DNA from: Effrenium voratum
Lineage: Eukaryota; Sar; Dinophyceae; Suessiales; Symbiodiniaceae
Direction: 5' to 3'
NCBI GenBank assembly: GCA_963377175.1
Contig: CAUJNA010000491.1
Coordinates: 1,118,072 to 1,182,071, forward strand
Length of the DNA: 64,000 nt
Below the pieces are notes generated by a model. The model was not told where the DNA came from. It saw only the letters and a program-made list of their open reading frames with translations, and did not search any database. The translations under genes were made by a program, and so were the position numbers. Positions 1-11,831 of this stretch are shown here, piece after piece. Every line of letters begins with the position of its first letter. Within the stretch, counting starts at the first letter, position 1.

Positions 1-3000
1 AAATAGAAAATGATTAGTGACGGAAGGAATGAGACCTTAATACCAGGCAATTGTGTGTTTAATGATAGCCCGTGAACGAAGGAAGCGGGCGGGGAGCTTC
101 TAAGGTAGGCAATTTGTAGGTGAAAGATGATTCCTAAGATTACGAAAAGACAAAGATATAAAAAAAAGTGATATGAAAGGAATAGAGGGGAAAGGATGGC
201 CTCGGCTCATTGCTCGCGAAGCGACCAACACAGGTGATCACCATTTTCCCGGAAACAAGCCGTCGTCCATGTTCAACAGGAAGTTTTGAAGGATATACCC
301 TCAGTTGTTCAGTGACGCTGGAAAAAAAGGGAACCCTTTTTGGGGAAGACCATTTTTAGTGGGGCAGCCACCAAAAATGAAAAAAAAGGGAAAAAGGGTG
401 CCACTGAACAACTGAGTACCCAAACACCACCGGAGTTACAAGCAATCCTCTACATCAAGTGCAAAGGTGGCTTTTGCTGGCCCAAATGCATCCTTTACGG
501 GACCCAGCTTAAGTGGGCGGGGATCTGAACAAAACATCTGTTGTAGGGGAACACACGTGCAACGTGCAAAGCTCCCTGTGGGCAGCAATCGGAGTGCTTT
601 TCATGGTCCTCAAATTGCCCGTTTCAGGGATCTACGGCCACCCCTACCCCCAAGAAAGCATGTCTCTTGAATATGGGGCTAAATCGGGGGTCTGGAAAAA
701 TTAGCAAACCCACACATGCTATCGGACAAAAGGGCAGCCGGCGCCCAAAGCAAGCAATGGGGTGAAAAAAACTTAAGGGTTGGAACCGACCAAGCAAAGG
801 TTAGAAGGATACTTTTTCCGAACTAGGTATGTCTATTTCACTATTTCTCCGCTAACTTTCTGCTGCTTGCTGGGAAACATCATCATTTCGCAAAAGTCAA
901 AGTCTAAAGAGGGCACCCTGATCGAACGTAAAGGATACGTTCTCCGTCCTGGAACTCGCCTGTGACAGGAAGCTGTTGCTGGAGATTGTCCAGAACACCT
1001 TTTGGTGACGCTTCCTGCGAGCAGAAACCCCACGGTTCTCAGAGGGGGGTGTTCCTCAAAATTGGGGCAACGCCCATGGGGTAAATGGCAGGTCTGGACA
1101 AATCGACAAAGGCCCGTCCCCTTTTGGCCACCCGGTAAAGATGAGTGGTTGGTTGGTTCCCTTATTTGATTGTAATATAGTGAAGCGCGGCGGGGTTGGG
1201 CCATTTTGAGAAAACCCCCAGCGCCCTTCGATTGGAGGGGCAGGGCTCACTGAAACTGAAGGGACATGGGATAGGCTTCCAAAACCCACCCCGTGCAGAA
1301 TATGCTCGCACTATAAATCCACAAATCCAGCATAAGCGTTCCGACGAGCCCCGAGACGCGCAAGACATTGCCAGAAGGGAAATCCCCTCAACCCCTGGTT
1401 TTAGGGCACTCTTTGCCCAGGCGTTGTCTTGGTTGACGTTGGAAGGGGAGCAAACAATTATAGATTTTAGCAGTTAAGTGGTTGGATTTCAACCACTAAA
1501 CCACAATAAGCAAAAACGTAAAATGTTTCCGACAACCATGTTGTTCCCATTCTTTCAGCACTTGATCTTTTCCAAGCCAGCCGTTCTTTTGGTTTTGGAT
1601 GGTCCGAAAGACTCGGATCCCTGAGTGAATTTGGAAGTGTGGCCTAAATCTTTGCGTGATGGACGCATCACCATTTGGAACATCACCTCAACCAGTGTTC
1701 CGTTCAAATTGTTGGAAAGAAACATGGGCCTGGAAGCCACTCTCCCCATCCTTTTCAACCATAGTTCTTTCTAAACTGAAGTTACCCTTTAGAATCAGCC
1801 GCGGTTGGTTTCCAACATCCCCTTGGAATTCGCCACGTGTCACCGTGTTTCTCTTTGCGTCCGGCGCTCGGTGCCTTCAGTTTCAGCTGCGGGCAATCCT
1901 TAATCCTTCCCACTCGACTCAGGGAAATAAATCCCTGACGTGAAACTCAGTAAAGGGTATTAAAGATTGAATTGGAACAGCCCGGATTGCCCGTCTGCCC
2001 TTGCAGCAATTGTGCGAAACTTGAATGAACCGCACATGTCACATGGGACATGACCCGGCCTTCCATGGGGGCAAAGGGTGCATTTATGTTTGCTTGATTT
2101 GGTTGCAACTACAAAAAAAGTAGGCATGTCAATGCATGGGACTTGGGCCTCGCTACAAACTATGATTACTGCAACTTTAAACACCGATGACATGAAGCAT
2201 GTATTCTTACTCATCGGCTTTCAGGGCTTTTGGCCATGGACAAACTCGCCCCAGGTTTTAGGGGGCTCCGGTCTGAACAAAACCATCGGTTTGAACATGT
2301 TTATACGTGTTTAAACAACTAGTGTTGAAACAGCCTGTCCGTCTCAAGTGGGCCGAATGGGGTTGCAGATTTTGCTGCCGCAAGGAAGAAAAAGTAGTTA
2401 AACACCAAGCCCTGTGTCTACCCTGACTTGATCATCATTTCAATGGTGTGGATTGCCCGAAGTCCAAATGATCTGGTCACCTCGTCTGAAACCAGAAAAG
2501 CACCCAGATCCCAGCTAATTCTGTAGGTAAGCCATTTTCCTTTTGGCTTTCTTATTCCTTATCTACCGGAAATGGAGTCACGTACTGACAGTCCAACCGG
2601 CTAGTGACTCTCGAACACCTCGACTCGTCCGGATCCGTCCTTGCAGTTCCATACCACTCGCTTAACTCTCCGCGTGTTGCCATCTGATGCCACCCTCTCA
2701 GCATGCAAATGTCGGACCGCGGATTCCAGCACTTCAGGCGGCACAAGACGAGCAAACGCCTCAGTCCGTCGGATCTCTGAAAAACAAAGGTTTGGCACAT
2801 GGAAGAAACAAGAAACCAAAATGGTTCCAGAGATGTAAACTAGGTCGCCCCCTCGGAAAATCAGCATCCTTTGCAGGAGTTAGTCTTTGCAGAAGTGAGA
2901 CTCTGGACCCCTTGAACCGAAAGGGTGAGCTTCCCTCGCCACTGACGGTGGAACAAAGATAGCAGGGTTCCAGCCATGCCAATTGCGACACAGAAAGGTA

Positions 3001-3113
3001 TGGTTTACTGGCCAGAACATGTTTGAGCAGGCCTTGGCTCCAGCGGGTCTCAAACGGGCCAGCCTACCCAGAAAGTCCGGCCCTATGGACCTCATATTGG
3101 CTGAACATATGGC
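1..3113. other. intergenic DNA without a recognisable gene
   Basis: No reading frame here has recognisable motifs or looks better than frames expected by chance. The first 200 bases are AT-rich and the rest is mixed. The only structured item I see is the hairpin repeat described separately at 1428-1540. Confidence 0.6.
1428..1540. repeat. dispersed hairpin repeat, copy A
   Basis: This stretch is closely similar to 48518-48626. Both contain GGTTGACGTTGGAAGG, then TTTTAGCAGTTAAGTGG, a short hairpin, ACTAAACCACAATAAGC and a GTTTCC...ACAACCATG tail. In this copy the hairpin is AGTGGTTG / CAACCACT around a short AT loop. In the other copy the arms read AGTGGG / CCCACT, so the pairing is kept although the sequence changed. 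It looks like a small non-coding mobile or structured element. I cannot assign it to a known family. Confidence 0.6.
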
Positions 3114-3350
3114 TTGAAGTTATCAACCCCAATCTTGGGGATCATATCAGATAAGTCGGACTTCCTGGGTCCCATTGAGGCTCAGGATTCCGAAGAAAAA
3201 AAAGAGAAAAAGAAACGCTCAAAGCTTGCCAACTCAAGAGGCAAGAAGTGCGAACATTGTGGAACCCAACTATCCCAGGTAAATTGGGAAACCCACTGCA
3301 CACTAGCTCCAAACTCAATCATCTTGAGGGAACGTGCTTGCCGACAATAA
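3114..3350 (+). CDS. small basic ORF with a Cys2HisCys pattern, doubtful
   Basis: This 78-codon frame encodes a lysine-rich stretch (KKEKKKRSK, about residues 29-37) followed by CEHC at about 46-49 and then W..HC, giving C-x2-C...H-x3... spacing like a small zinc-binding fold. There is no homologous neighbour, no exon context, and the surrounding DNA looks intergenic. It could be a degraded exon of a zinc-finger gene or a chance frame. I would not build on it without transcript support. Confidence 0.15.
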   Translation: MKLSTPILGIISDKSDFLGPIEAQDSEEKKEKKKRSKLANSRGKKCEHCGTQLSQVNWETHCTLAPNSIILRERACRQ

Positions 3351-6300
3351 GTTGGAGTCCCGAAGAAGCTGCGGAATATCCATGAATATCCCCCGCCGGA
3401 CGGACATTCGTGAGGTGGCTTTCAGATACGCGAAGGGCTGTAATGTTGCAGCACGCCCTCCAAACAGCCCAGCGATGCCACTATGCCTTTCCAATGATCA
3501 TCTCCCAATTTCAAAGCACTTTTTCCCTTCACAGAAGCGGGAACCATCCGTGGCCTGTTCAACCCCGCTGGGATTCTAGATCCTTGCCATTTTGCCATAG
3601 GCAGACATGCAGATGTTTGTAAAATGTTCTATGGGAGTGCCAAGGGTTGGTTTCTCCTCTTGGCATGGGCCACTCTGTCAAGCCATGCTGCTCATCCTTA
3701 GGGCCAAAATAAGGTCAAATACCGTCGAATAAAGCGAAAGAAGGCCAATTCGAGCCAAAGAAAGCAAAGCAAGGTCACGTAATGCAGGATGATCCGTTGG
3801 GTTTCTTCAAGACCCCGATTTATAGTGATTCATGGCCGTCATTCATGAGTTCCCCCCCCGCCACACCCCCCCCCGACTCCAACTGGCGCTCAGTCAGGAA
3901 GCCTCTTGGGGGTTCACGCGCTGCCCGTCCTGCAAGATGAGGGGGCCGTTCGGCTCTTGAAGGGCCTGCAGCTCACATAGATCGGCTCCAAATTCTCTTT
4001 CGTGCCGAGGCTCGGACGGCAACGCCGCCAGAAAGTTGCACGACTTCCATGCGAAAAGTTGAACCCTAGGCCATGCAAGGAAATCAAGGCCGAAGTAGCA
4101 AGAAAAGTATTATCGGCTCTGAACAGTGGGCAAGTTTGGATGGGCTCAGATGTGGAAACCACGTTGGAATGGCAAGATCAAGCGTTTGGACCTCCACATG
4201 AACACCCTTCGGACTTTTCGCGGGTTCGGATGCACAAGCCGAACCCGCGAAAAGACTTTCTGCCGTCTTTCGGCTGAGGCCTCTCGGGCGCGCTCCATAA
4301 ACTCACCACCCACAAGCCCATTTTTCGGTGGGTATTTGGCCACCTTCCGCCTTCCCCTCTGGCCAGTCCCTGTGATTACTTGCCTTCAACTAGGTCCTCC
4401 AGTAGAGAGGTTAGATTAAGTACCAACTTTTTTCAGTAGTCTATTTTAGTAGGGAAACCCTCCCCGAAAAAAGGGTAAAATGGCACTACTGGGGGACCTG
4501 GTCAAGGTCAACCCTCTCAAGGGACCAAAAAACAATCTGCTTGCAACCGACTCCAAATCTGAGTCGATGGATTTTCCGTCCTCAAGGCCAAAGCGTGCCA
4601 CGAAGTACGCGAGATTGCAGGGCAATCCCTGCACGTCCGCCGGAGAGACCCGAACGTTGCTGAGGCTTCTGACGCCACGGGAGCGTAATAAGTCCTTGGG
4701 CTCACAGGTGTTTGGCTGCCCGGGTCTAATGGCATTTCTTGACAAGCATGTTAAAACCATAGTGCTGAATCGGTGTGGGAAAGATTCAAACATGTCCGTC
4801 ACCTTTTGGTGATGAAAATTGAGAATGGCTTTAAGCAGTTTAAGCAAGTTGCCCAACCCTATTCTGGGCGAACTCCCGGCCATATCACTCATGATGCAGG
4901 TCCCTTACTTGTTTTTTTTGTAGTGCCAATTTGTGACTTCTGGAAATGTGTGCCGTGGACTGGCCAAGCAAGCTCCCAAGCTTTTTGTTTGCCACTCCAA
5001 TGGTCCAAACCCAACAAGTGATTAAAGCCCATAAACTCAGTGAGTGACTAAGTGAGGTGTTTTGGAGCGGTCTCCCGTGCCACTCCAAATCCCCAAGGAT
5101 CTGACTGAGGGATGGACACTGAACAGCGTACCGGGCAATGTTGCGACCAATTCACAAACCGCAAGGAACCCCCGAGGCTTCATAAACTCTTACCGTGGTA
5201 GCGGTGAGCTGGCTCTTTTTTCACAAAACAGCATTCGAACAGAGCCGGAGCCCAGTCAGCCTGAAAGCATGCCGGAACAACAGTCAAAAACCTACCTGGA
5301 GTCTCCATGACCCTTAACAAATGATTGGTCATTCCCCAGGAAACAGAATTCCTTGTTTTCCACATTGAATTCGCAGGCTGCAGTTCCCAATTTCCGGCCC
5401 TTCGCTCCCCCGACTGAACCAGCAAAGGCTCAGCTCTTCGTTTGGGTCCCACTGGCCTCCTTCAAATCCACGATGAATACACGTTGATTAGTTTTTAAGC
5501 GCCTCAAACGTAGCATTCCATTCCCAGATATAACACTAGCTGGGCTCGAAGCACATCGCTGACTGCATGAAGATCAACTTGTCGGCAGTGCAGAAGCTTC
5601 TAAACATTCATTTAAGCTCAACAAAAAAGGTATTGATCTCTGATTCATCCGGAAGACCGCTCAAAAATCACGAAAATGGAGCAACATCAACACAAAAGAG
5701 GGTTTGGTCCAGACTAGCGTGGACCGCCGGTCGAATCCGAAATCTGCGAAGGTCAAACCTAAGATTGTACCAAGATGCATAGACCTTCCTGGCGGTGTCT
5801 TTGTCTGTAAAATTCACAAAGGCCAGGTGAATGTTGGTCTGTGTCCGGCAGTGATGCGGAAGATAGATGAAGTCAAACTTGGACTGAGCGATGCGATGAA
5901 AAACATCCTGAGGCTTCGCGGAGGGGCGAGAGATGGGCAGCTTGTTTAAGAACGGGTCGGGTCGCCTTGACTATTTTTAGACAGGTGGGAGTGTCTCAAA
6001 CTGGACGGGCAGCTTAAAAATGCGCGGAGATTTGTTGGTGTTCCTCTTCTTCTTCTTTTTTAAATAAAGCAAACCTAAAAGCAGACATGGGTGTGGGTCA
6101 AAATTAAACCACCAGGGACCGCAGGATTTAGTTTTCTTTCCCTCTACCAGGGCTCCATTTCGGCTACGTATTTTTGACCCACCCACATGAGGAGAGCCAA
6201 TCCGCTTTGGGCAAGCGATGAAAGGTTAGCTGTTGGAGCTTCAGCCTGCCACTCGGACTGAAGCCCAAAGCTCAAGTGAAGAAACGAACCCGGCAGCTTG

Positions 6301-6455
6301 AGGAGCCTTCCTCCAGTAGCGAGGATAGAATAAGTTGGTACCCACGATTTTTGTGTTTGCCTATTTAAGTAGGTGAACCTTCCCAAAAGGGTACAATTTG
6401 GGGACCTAGAAGCTACCAGGAGCCTCAAAAACCGATGAAAATGTCATACCTACAA
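3351..6455. other. intergenic DNA with two weakly similar hairpin-like repeats
   Basis: No gene is recognisable. It contains the perfect inverted repeat at 4214-4254. Two related segments also lie here, near 4429-4498 and 6357-6405. Both read CTATTT..AGTAGG, then a short GC hairpin, then AAAGGGTA and GGGGACCT. They may be diverged copies of one small non-autonomous repeat. Confidence 0.5.
4214..4254. repeat. perfect 16-bp inverted repeat (hairpin)
   Basis: CTTTTCGCGGGTTCGG at 4214-4229 is followed by a 9-base loop and its exact reverse complement at 4239-4254. The GC content of the arms would make a very stable hairpin. No U-tract follows, and no gene is adjacent on either side, so a terminator role is not indicated. 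Confidence 0.8.
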
Positions 6456-7492
6456 AAAACACGATGTTTTTTGGGAAAACACGATGTTTTCGGGAAACAC
6501 CGCATTTTCGATTTCAAGCAGTTTCCCATACATTCCTTCAACTCGTCATCCGTTCTCAAAAGATCTCAAAAGCATCATCTCAACCTCAGAATCTCCCATC
6601 GCCCTCCCCTTTTGCACTCGCAACGAAATCAGCTTCGCATTCGCCACTCGTCTTTCGCAACTCCAACCTGAAAGAAGGAGGCCGGGGACCCAAATAGTCA
6701 AAAGTACCACGGTTTTATGACACTTGTCAAGCAGCAGTGCCATGATGAGGGCGTGCTGGCTTCGAACAGCGCGCAAGCTCAAGCAAAGACCGTGCTTTTG
6801 CTCACGACTTCGTTGTTTTCCAGCAACATTCTCGAATTAGCGCATTCGTGGTTGAACCCGAAAAACCCATAGAATTTCCACGCTTTGCCACGCTTTACTA
6901 CGGGTTCTCCACGGTTTAGCTACGGGTTAGAAAACACGATGTTTTCCAAAAACACGATGTTTTCGGTTGGGGCTGCGGGCTTTCTACGGGTTTCTACGGG
7001 TTTTCTATGGGTTTCTACGGGTTTTCTGCGGGTTTCTGCGGTTAGCCGCCAGGATCCCGCCCCATTTGCTAAAAAAAACTCAAAATTGATAAAAACAATC
7101 TCAAAAGTGTCACCTGGTCTTGTTTTGCACCAAAAGGAGCTTTCGGATTCCAGCACCCCCTTCAAACTGGTTCGGTATGACCTGGCGCCAGTCTTCAGGT
7201 GCCTGTTGCTGTGAAAGGTACTTCAAGACTGAAGCCAGCTGCACACCCTGGCTGTCAGGCTCATCAATGTGGTCCTTAGAATTTGAAGCATACTCAGTAT
7301 AGAGCGTTGCCCTCAGTTGAAATCTTAATGGGTGATGTCTGTGTGAATCCACTCCCGACCCTTGCCTTTGACCCTTTGCTCCAAATGAGTGTTTGGCCTC
7401 AGAAGCCCATTTTTAAGTGGTTTTATCAAAAACACGATGTTTTTCCTGAAAACACGATGTTTTCAGAAAATCGAGAAAAAACACGATGTTTT
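6456..7492. repeat. interspersed AAAACA-CGA-TGTTTT mini-palindromes
   Basis: At least seven copies of AAAACACGATGTTTT occur, near 6456, 6476, 6931, 6948, 7429, 7449 and 7476. Each has 6-bp complementary arms (AAAACA/TGTTTT) around an invariant CGA. Spacing between copies is irregular, from about 5 bases to several hundred, so they do not form a tandem satellite or a CRISPR-like array. Confidence 0.75.
6968..7045. repeat. short imperfect tandem repeat, GGGTTTCTACG type
   Basis: Roughly seven imperfect copies of an 9-12 base unit (GGTTTCTACGG, variants GGTTTTCTATG and GGTTTCTGCGG) lie next to the palindrome cluster. The unit is open in several frames, which creates spurious serine/glycine-rich ORFs. 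Confidence 0.7.
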
Positions 7493-10400
7493 AGTCAGGG
7501 TACGACATTTTTACAGGTTCTTGAAGCCCTAGGTAGAGGAGAAAAAAAACAACAACAAAAAACAAGAGGTTCGGGTAACTGCCATGGGTCGGACCTCATT
7601 TTTTGGGGGGGGGCCGAATTGAAACTCCGTCGATGCTTCGAACCCTCAGATGTGCCGACGTACTTTCTCCCACCGCGAAAAAAATGGGTTGTCTAAATAG
7701 GAATCGGAACCCCCCACATTGTGACTTCCTTTTGGTTTCCCTTTGAACCAAAAGGTGGTTTCCTAACAAAAGGCACATCCAAATGGGCTCCCATGTTCTC
7801 ACGCACCGCGAATGGGTTCCCACCTTCCTGTGGAAGGCACAACTTTGAGCATTTGCCCCTGAAGCTTGCCATACAGCACGGCCTCGACAAGTAGAATGCC
7901 CAAACTAGCGAAGGCCCTTTTGCTTTTTTTTCCGAACCCGAGCGGCAGCTATGGATCTTAGCCTGGCTTTGGCAGAACAATCGTGAAGTTACTTTACATC
8001 TCTTGTTGGGCTTTCTTTCGGGATTGAACATTGCTGCAGTTTGGCACGCTGGGAAAAGTGACAGGCTTGCTTTTGAGCAGACTTAAGTTTGACTGGATGT
8101 GTCATGTTTAGTTCTGCAAGCCTTGCCAAAAAGGCCGAACCTTTTTGAACAAACAAAACGTGGACCGCCGCTTCAGGAGTAAGATAGGATACCGCCCTGA
8201 CAAGGCCTTGCCTACCCTCTATCACCCTCCCACACTTCCATGTTAGTGATAGGCATCATTTCCCTCACCCGTGGCTTTTTGGTCTTTGATGCTCGTTGTT
8301 GTGGTTGTTTTGTTGTCTTTTCCCCGGGTTCTTTGCTCGTTTTCCAGGCCTGCAACATGTGCAGCGACATGCTGGCTGGCACACGCTGGAGCATGAGCGT
8401 CGTGCCATCCAAACTCTTGGGGCACGATGCGTCCATGCGTTCCAGCCGCCGGACGGCTGGCCAGCTGCCAGCTGCTGGCCGAACCCACGCACCCCAACTC
8501 AAGGCTTGTCAAGGCTTGTCCACTTGAGCCAGTCAGGCTTTCCGTGGCTCGTGCGACTCAAGTCGCTTCTCACTTCCGTGAATAGGCAAGGCCAATGCGT
8601 TTTTTATCCAGCACTCAGATGGCCTCGCAAATTTCAAGTCCAGGAATTCATGGAGTAAGGCGTTCAAGAGGATAGCCGGATCAACAAGCATGGCCTTGAA
8701 GGAGAACCCCAGAGACCAGAGGATGCTCAGACATGAAAGAACCATATGGGCCCAGACTTGTTTGCCAGTAAAAAATGTTTAACGTCTAGAAGCTGAGAAA
8801 CTAAATATAACAAGTGGTTGGCCTTGTCAGAATGACTTTGGCTACGGCTCTGGCTGGACACGCGCGAGAACATATACGGCGTCCATAGTTGAAGAGGTTA
8901 AGACCAGTGTCGCCCGAAGCCACACATCCAAATTACAGTACAGTAGACTGCACTAATTCCATGATACGGGAAAGTCAAGGGGATCACTCAACCAAAATGA
9001 CGACATTGCCATCTGCGTTCACTCAAGTGTAGGCTTTGAGCAAAGAGCAAACCAGCCTATTCCTGGTTGCATTGGGGATTAGGCTTTGCTCTGGGACCGG
9101 TGGGACAAGCTTGGCGAACGTGCACCAGTAGTACGTATTTTTCAACACTAAAAGGGGCTTCAACACAGATTCCCCAAACCTACTGGGATTGATTTGTCTA
9201 AATGGGAGACAAAGGACAAGCAACTGCGCGGATATTGGTTGCTAGACTGATCCGTAGGCTTTCGTCAGTTGCTGACCCAACTTCAGCTCACATGTCCCCA
9301 ATCTGCCAAGTAACCAGGGAGCCAAATGGATGAGTGACTCGGGTGTAGCCGTTTGGGCTGTTTAGCTGAGGTCTGACAATGCCCCCCGCTTGAGAAGGAA
9401 ATCCAAATGAAGTACCAGTCCCTCATCAACTCACTTGGCCAAGGCACCGGGGAATGAAGCAACAGTATCCGTTGGATCCGAATAAAGGAGCCAACAAGGA
9501 AGGGTTCCTAAAAACAAACTGCCGATAATCCTAAGCGTAGTTTATTCACGTTTTAGTCGCCCTTTTCCATAGCCAAGGTATTCGGAGTACTCCCAGTTTG
9601 GGATTCTGCACCTCATCCCCACTCGACTACTTTTCTCTTGCGAGCGCGGTGGATGTCTGCTGAACCTAAAAAGGAAGTGGGCAACCGACACAATCCCCGC
9701 CTTTGGCAATCGGGCTGCATGAAGCTTGGATCACTTGCTTGCTTCCTTGGTTTGAAACGCCAAAGAAAGGGTTTCGGCCACCGGTGCCCAACTTCGAGCG
9801 CGCGGAAACTGGGCCGCACCTGCTCGGCGCGGCGCCAACTCCGTGCAAACGGACGAGCCTCACATCGAAGGGGGCACCGTAGTAACACTGTTGAACACGA
9901 AGGGCGAGGTGTCTTGATTCTCGAAGTTGGGCCAACGTGGGGCCGGCTCCATCCCGATCTATTCGAACAGTGCCCTTTGAAGAAACCCATTTCTACATCA
10001 GCTGCCGTCAACTAAAAACAGACCATACATATTCATATATACATATATATGTATATACATTATGAGCCATGTTTTGTTGGTAAACCTCCCTTTCTTACTC
10101 GGCCGCAAAAGGAGTGTTTTACTCCGCATGGCGCTGCGCCCGTCCGAATTCCCGACATGCAGCGAACCATTTCAGCATTTCCGTCTCAGTGATGTCATGC
10201 TCACCTTCCACCATACCCCAGCCTCAGCGCAGCGTTGGGGCTTGACAGAATTCTCCCTGCTGTTTTGTCGCTTGTCTTTTGAGCTGTCCGCCGCCTCTGT
10301 TTCTAACCAGCGCGGCTGCGGTGTCAATCCGCCGATAGGTTCCTAAAAGCGTTCGGGAAAGGCTCTTTGAGCTGGTTGTGGCTCCTATCAGGGTTGGGGT

Positions 10401-10562
10401 GTCAGGTTCTGTGTCAACATCCCTTTCACATCCCCAGGGCCAATTACATGTCCGGCAGATGTGGAGATCACATGGCTGTGGGTCAAACATAGGTACCCAA
10501 AATGGAACCCTGGCAAATGCAAACATGGACTAAAACCTGCAGTTCCCTGTTGGTTTAACTTT
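7493..10562. other. intergenic DNA flanking the giant element (3' side)
   Basis: I see no supportable gene. Two antiparallel frames of about 130 codons overlap at 9613-10015, but neither has a recognisable motif. A short AT-rich palindromic tract (TACATATATATGTA) lies near 10032-10060. The boundary with the giant element at 10562/10563 is the point where similarity to the sequence around 32646 begins abruptly. Confidence 0.5.
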
Positions 10563-11037
10563 TGCGAAAGGGTTTGAAACAGAGTTTCGGGATGGATAAA
10601 ACAGGCCCTAACCCACCAACAAGAAGAGACCACCTTATCCCCCCAGTCCCAAGGGCAAAGCGGTTGCCCTCGGCTGGCCAAACACGAACCAAAACAGGGT
10701 GCCAGTTGTAACAAGGTAAAGAAGCCCAGCAAGGGCAGAGACAACCAATAGCAAGCACAAAGCAGCAAACCAAGCAGGCAAACAATGCAGCGAAGCGAAG
10801 CGAGCAAAGCAAACCAAATGCGCACCGTTCCCAATCCCAAGTCCTGACCAACCACCAGCAACACCACCACCGACCACGGAAAGCCGCAGCACCTTTTGCT
10901 GCAGATTTCCAGGTCGCCGTGATGAGGCGCCGACGTGATTGCAAGCAGAGTTGCCGGAACGAAAAAGCTTGAGCCAAACGGCGCATTGGCCGTGGCGTTG
11001 AAACATGTTGCGATAAAACTACATGCCCCCAAAAACA
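10563..11037 (-). repeat. 3' LTR of the giant element
   Basis: This 475-bp segment aligns along its length with 32646-33113. The best block (about 10738-10820) is nearly identical, the middle (about 10830-10930) is poor, and I judge the whole at roughly 75-80% identity by eye. On the minus strand it runs from TG to CA. Frames of up to about 200 codons inside it are by-products of the repeat and not genes. Confidence 0.75.
10968..10979 (-). other. spliced-leader-like stretch in the 3' LTR
   Basis: The minus strand reads GTTTGGCTCAAG, which matches 11 of the last 12 bases of the dinoflagellate spliced leader (TTTTGGCTCAAG). The same 12-mer occurs at the equivalent place in the 5' LTR. The upstream part of the leader is not clearly preserved. 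Confidence 0.4.
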
Positions 11038-11046
11038 CCCTCGCTC
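11038..11046 (-). promoter_or_regulatory. polypurine-tract-like site next to the 3' LTR
   Basis: On the minus strand GAGCGAGGG directly precedes the TG of the 3' LTR. Its position and near-pure purine content fit the plus-strand primer site of LTR retrotransposons. It is short and has one pyrimidine, so this is an assignment by position. Confidence 0.45.
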
Positions 11047-11144
11047 AAAGAGAAGGAGGGTCAGCAAAAACATTGGCCATGTTGAAGTTGAAATGCAACA
11101 AACAAGACAAACAAAGCCGATTAGGCTACCAGGGTTCGCGACCC

Positions 11145-11201
11145 CATACCCGGGCACTCATTGGTGCCCGGATCCCGCCACCACCCCGAATTACGGGTAT
11201 G
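11145..11201. repeat. nested inverted repeats in the element's 3' region
   Basis: CCGGGCAC at 11150-11157 pairs with GTGCCCGG at 11164-11171. CATACCCG at 11145-11152 can instead pair with CGGGTATG at 11194-11201. The two pairings share bases, so they are mutually exclusive. Confidence 0.7.
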
Positions 11202-11831
11202 AGGCGGATTCGCGCCGGTAGCCAAATCAAACAAGAGAAAGCAAAACGAAACAGAAACAAAGATTCAACTCCAAGATGGCAGGCATGAAATACATGTGAT
11301 GCAACCACATTGAATCATTAGATTCACGTGGATTTAGGGCTTGAATTATATTGTCAAAAGCGCATTGGCTTGCTGGTTGAAACGTGGTGCAAAGACCGAA
11401 ATATCTCGGCCTTGAACGACACCGTCTAGGCGCGCGATCACTCGAAAACAACCTCCAGGAATACCGCCAGCGGCATTCGGCGGTTCAGGACCGAGTAGGA
11501 CCTCACCGGCAGCGGTGCGGGGCATCCGTGATCCTCACCCCAGCACCTTGATGAGCTCCATCACCAGCAGCAGCAGCGGTGCAGGAGGATGCAGATCACC
11601 AGCGGCCATAGACGCCGCCGAGAGTGACTGCCTTGCTGTGGCGACGCACACCTGACAGGTAATCGCAGCTTGCGCGAATAGCGCACAGCCACACATGCAG
11701 ATGAATTCTCAAATGGCGAATAGCCCAGACAACGAAATACGACAAGGAGCATAGTCCATCTTGTGAATTCCGATATGAAAGCATGCGCGCGTTGGCGCAG
11801 CCATGCAAAACACACAGACAGACATCAGGTA

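Larger units (their letters stand above)
11038..11831 (-). other. non-coding 3' region of the giant element
   Basis: About 790 bases separate the last ORF from the 3' LTR. The only structure I see is a pair of nested inverted repeats at 11145-11201: CCGGGCAC/GTGCCCGG around a 6-base loop, and an alternative outer pairing CATACCCG/CGGGTATG. No frame in this stretch looks coding. Confidence 0.55.

Noticed and set aside
6456..7492. CRISPR-like array
   Set aside because: Repeats are very short, spacers vary from a few to hundreds of bases, and the genome is eukaryotic.
9613..10015. Antiparallel frames of 125-132 codons
   Set aside because: No motif on either strand, balanced GC sequence where such overlaps are expected by chance, and no exon context.
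10388..11157. Minus-strand frames of about 200 codons at 10.4-11.2 kb, and a similar one at 32572-33114
   Set aside because: They lie in the LTR repeats. Their mutual likeness reflects the repeat, and the frames differ between copies.
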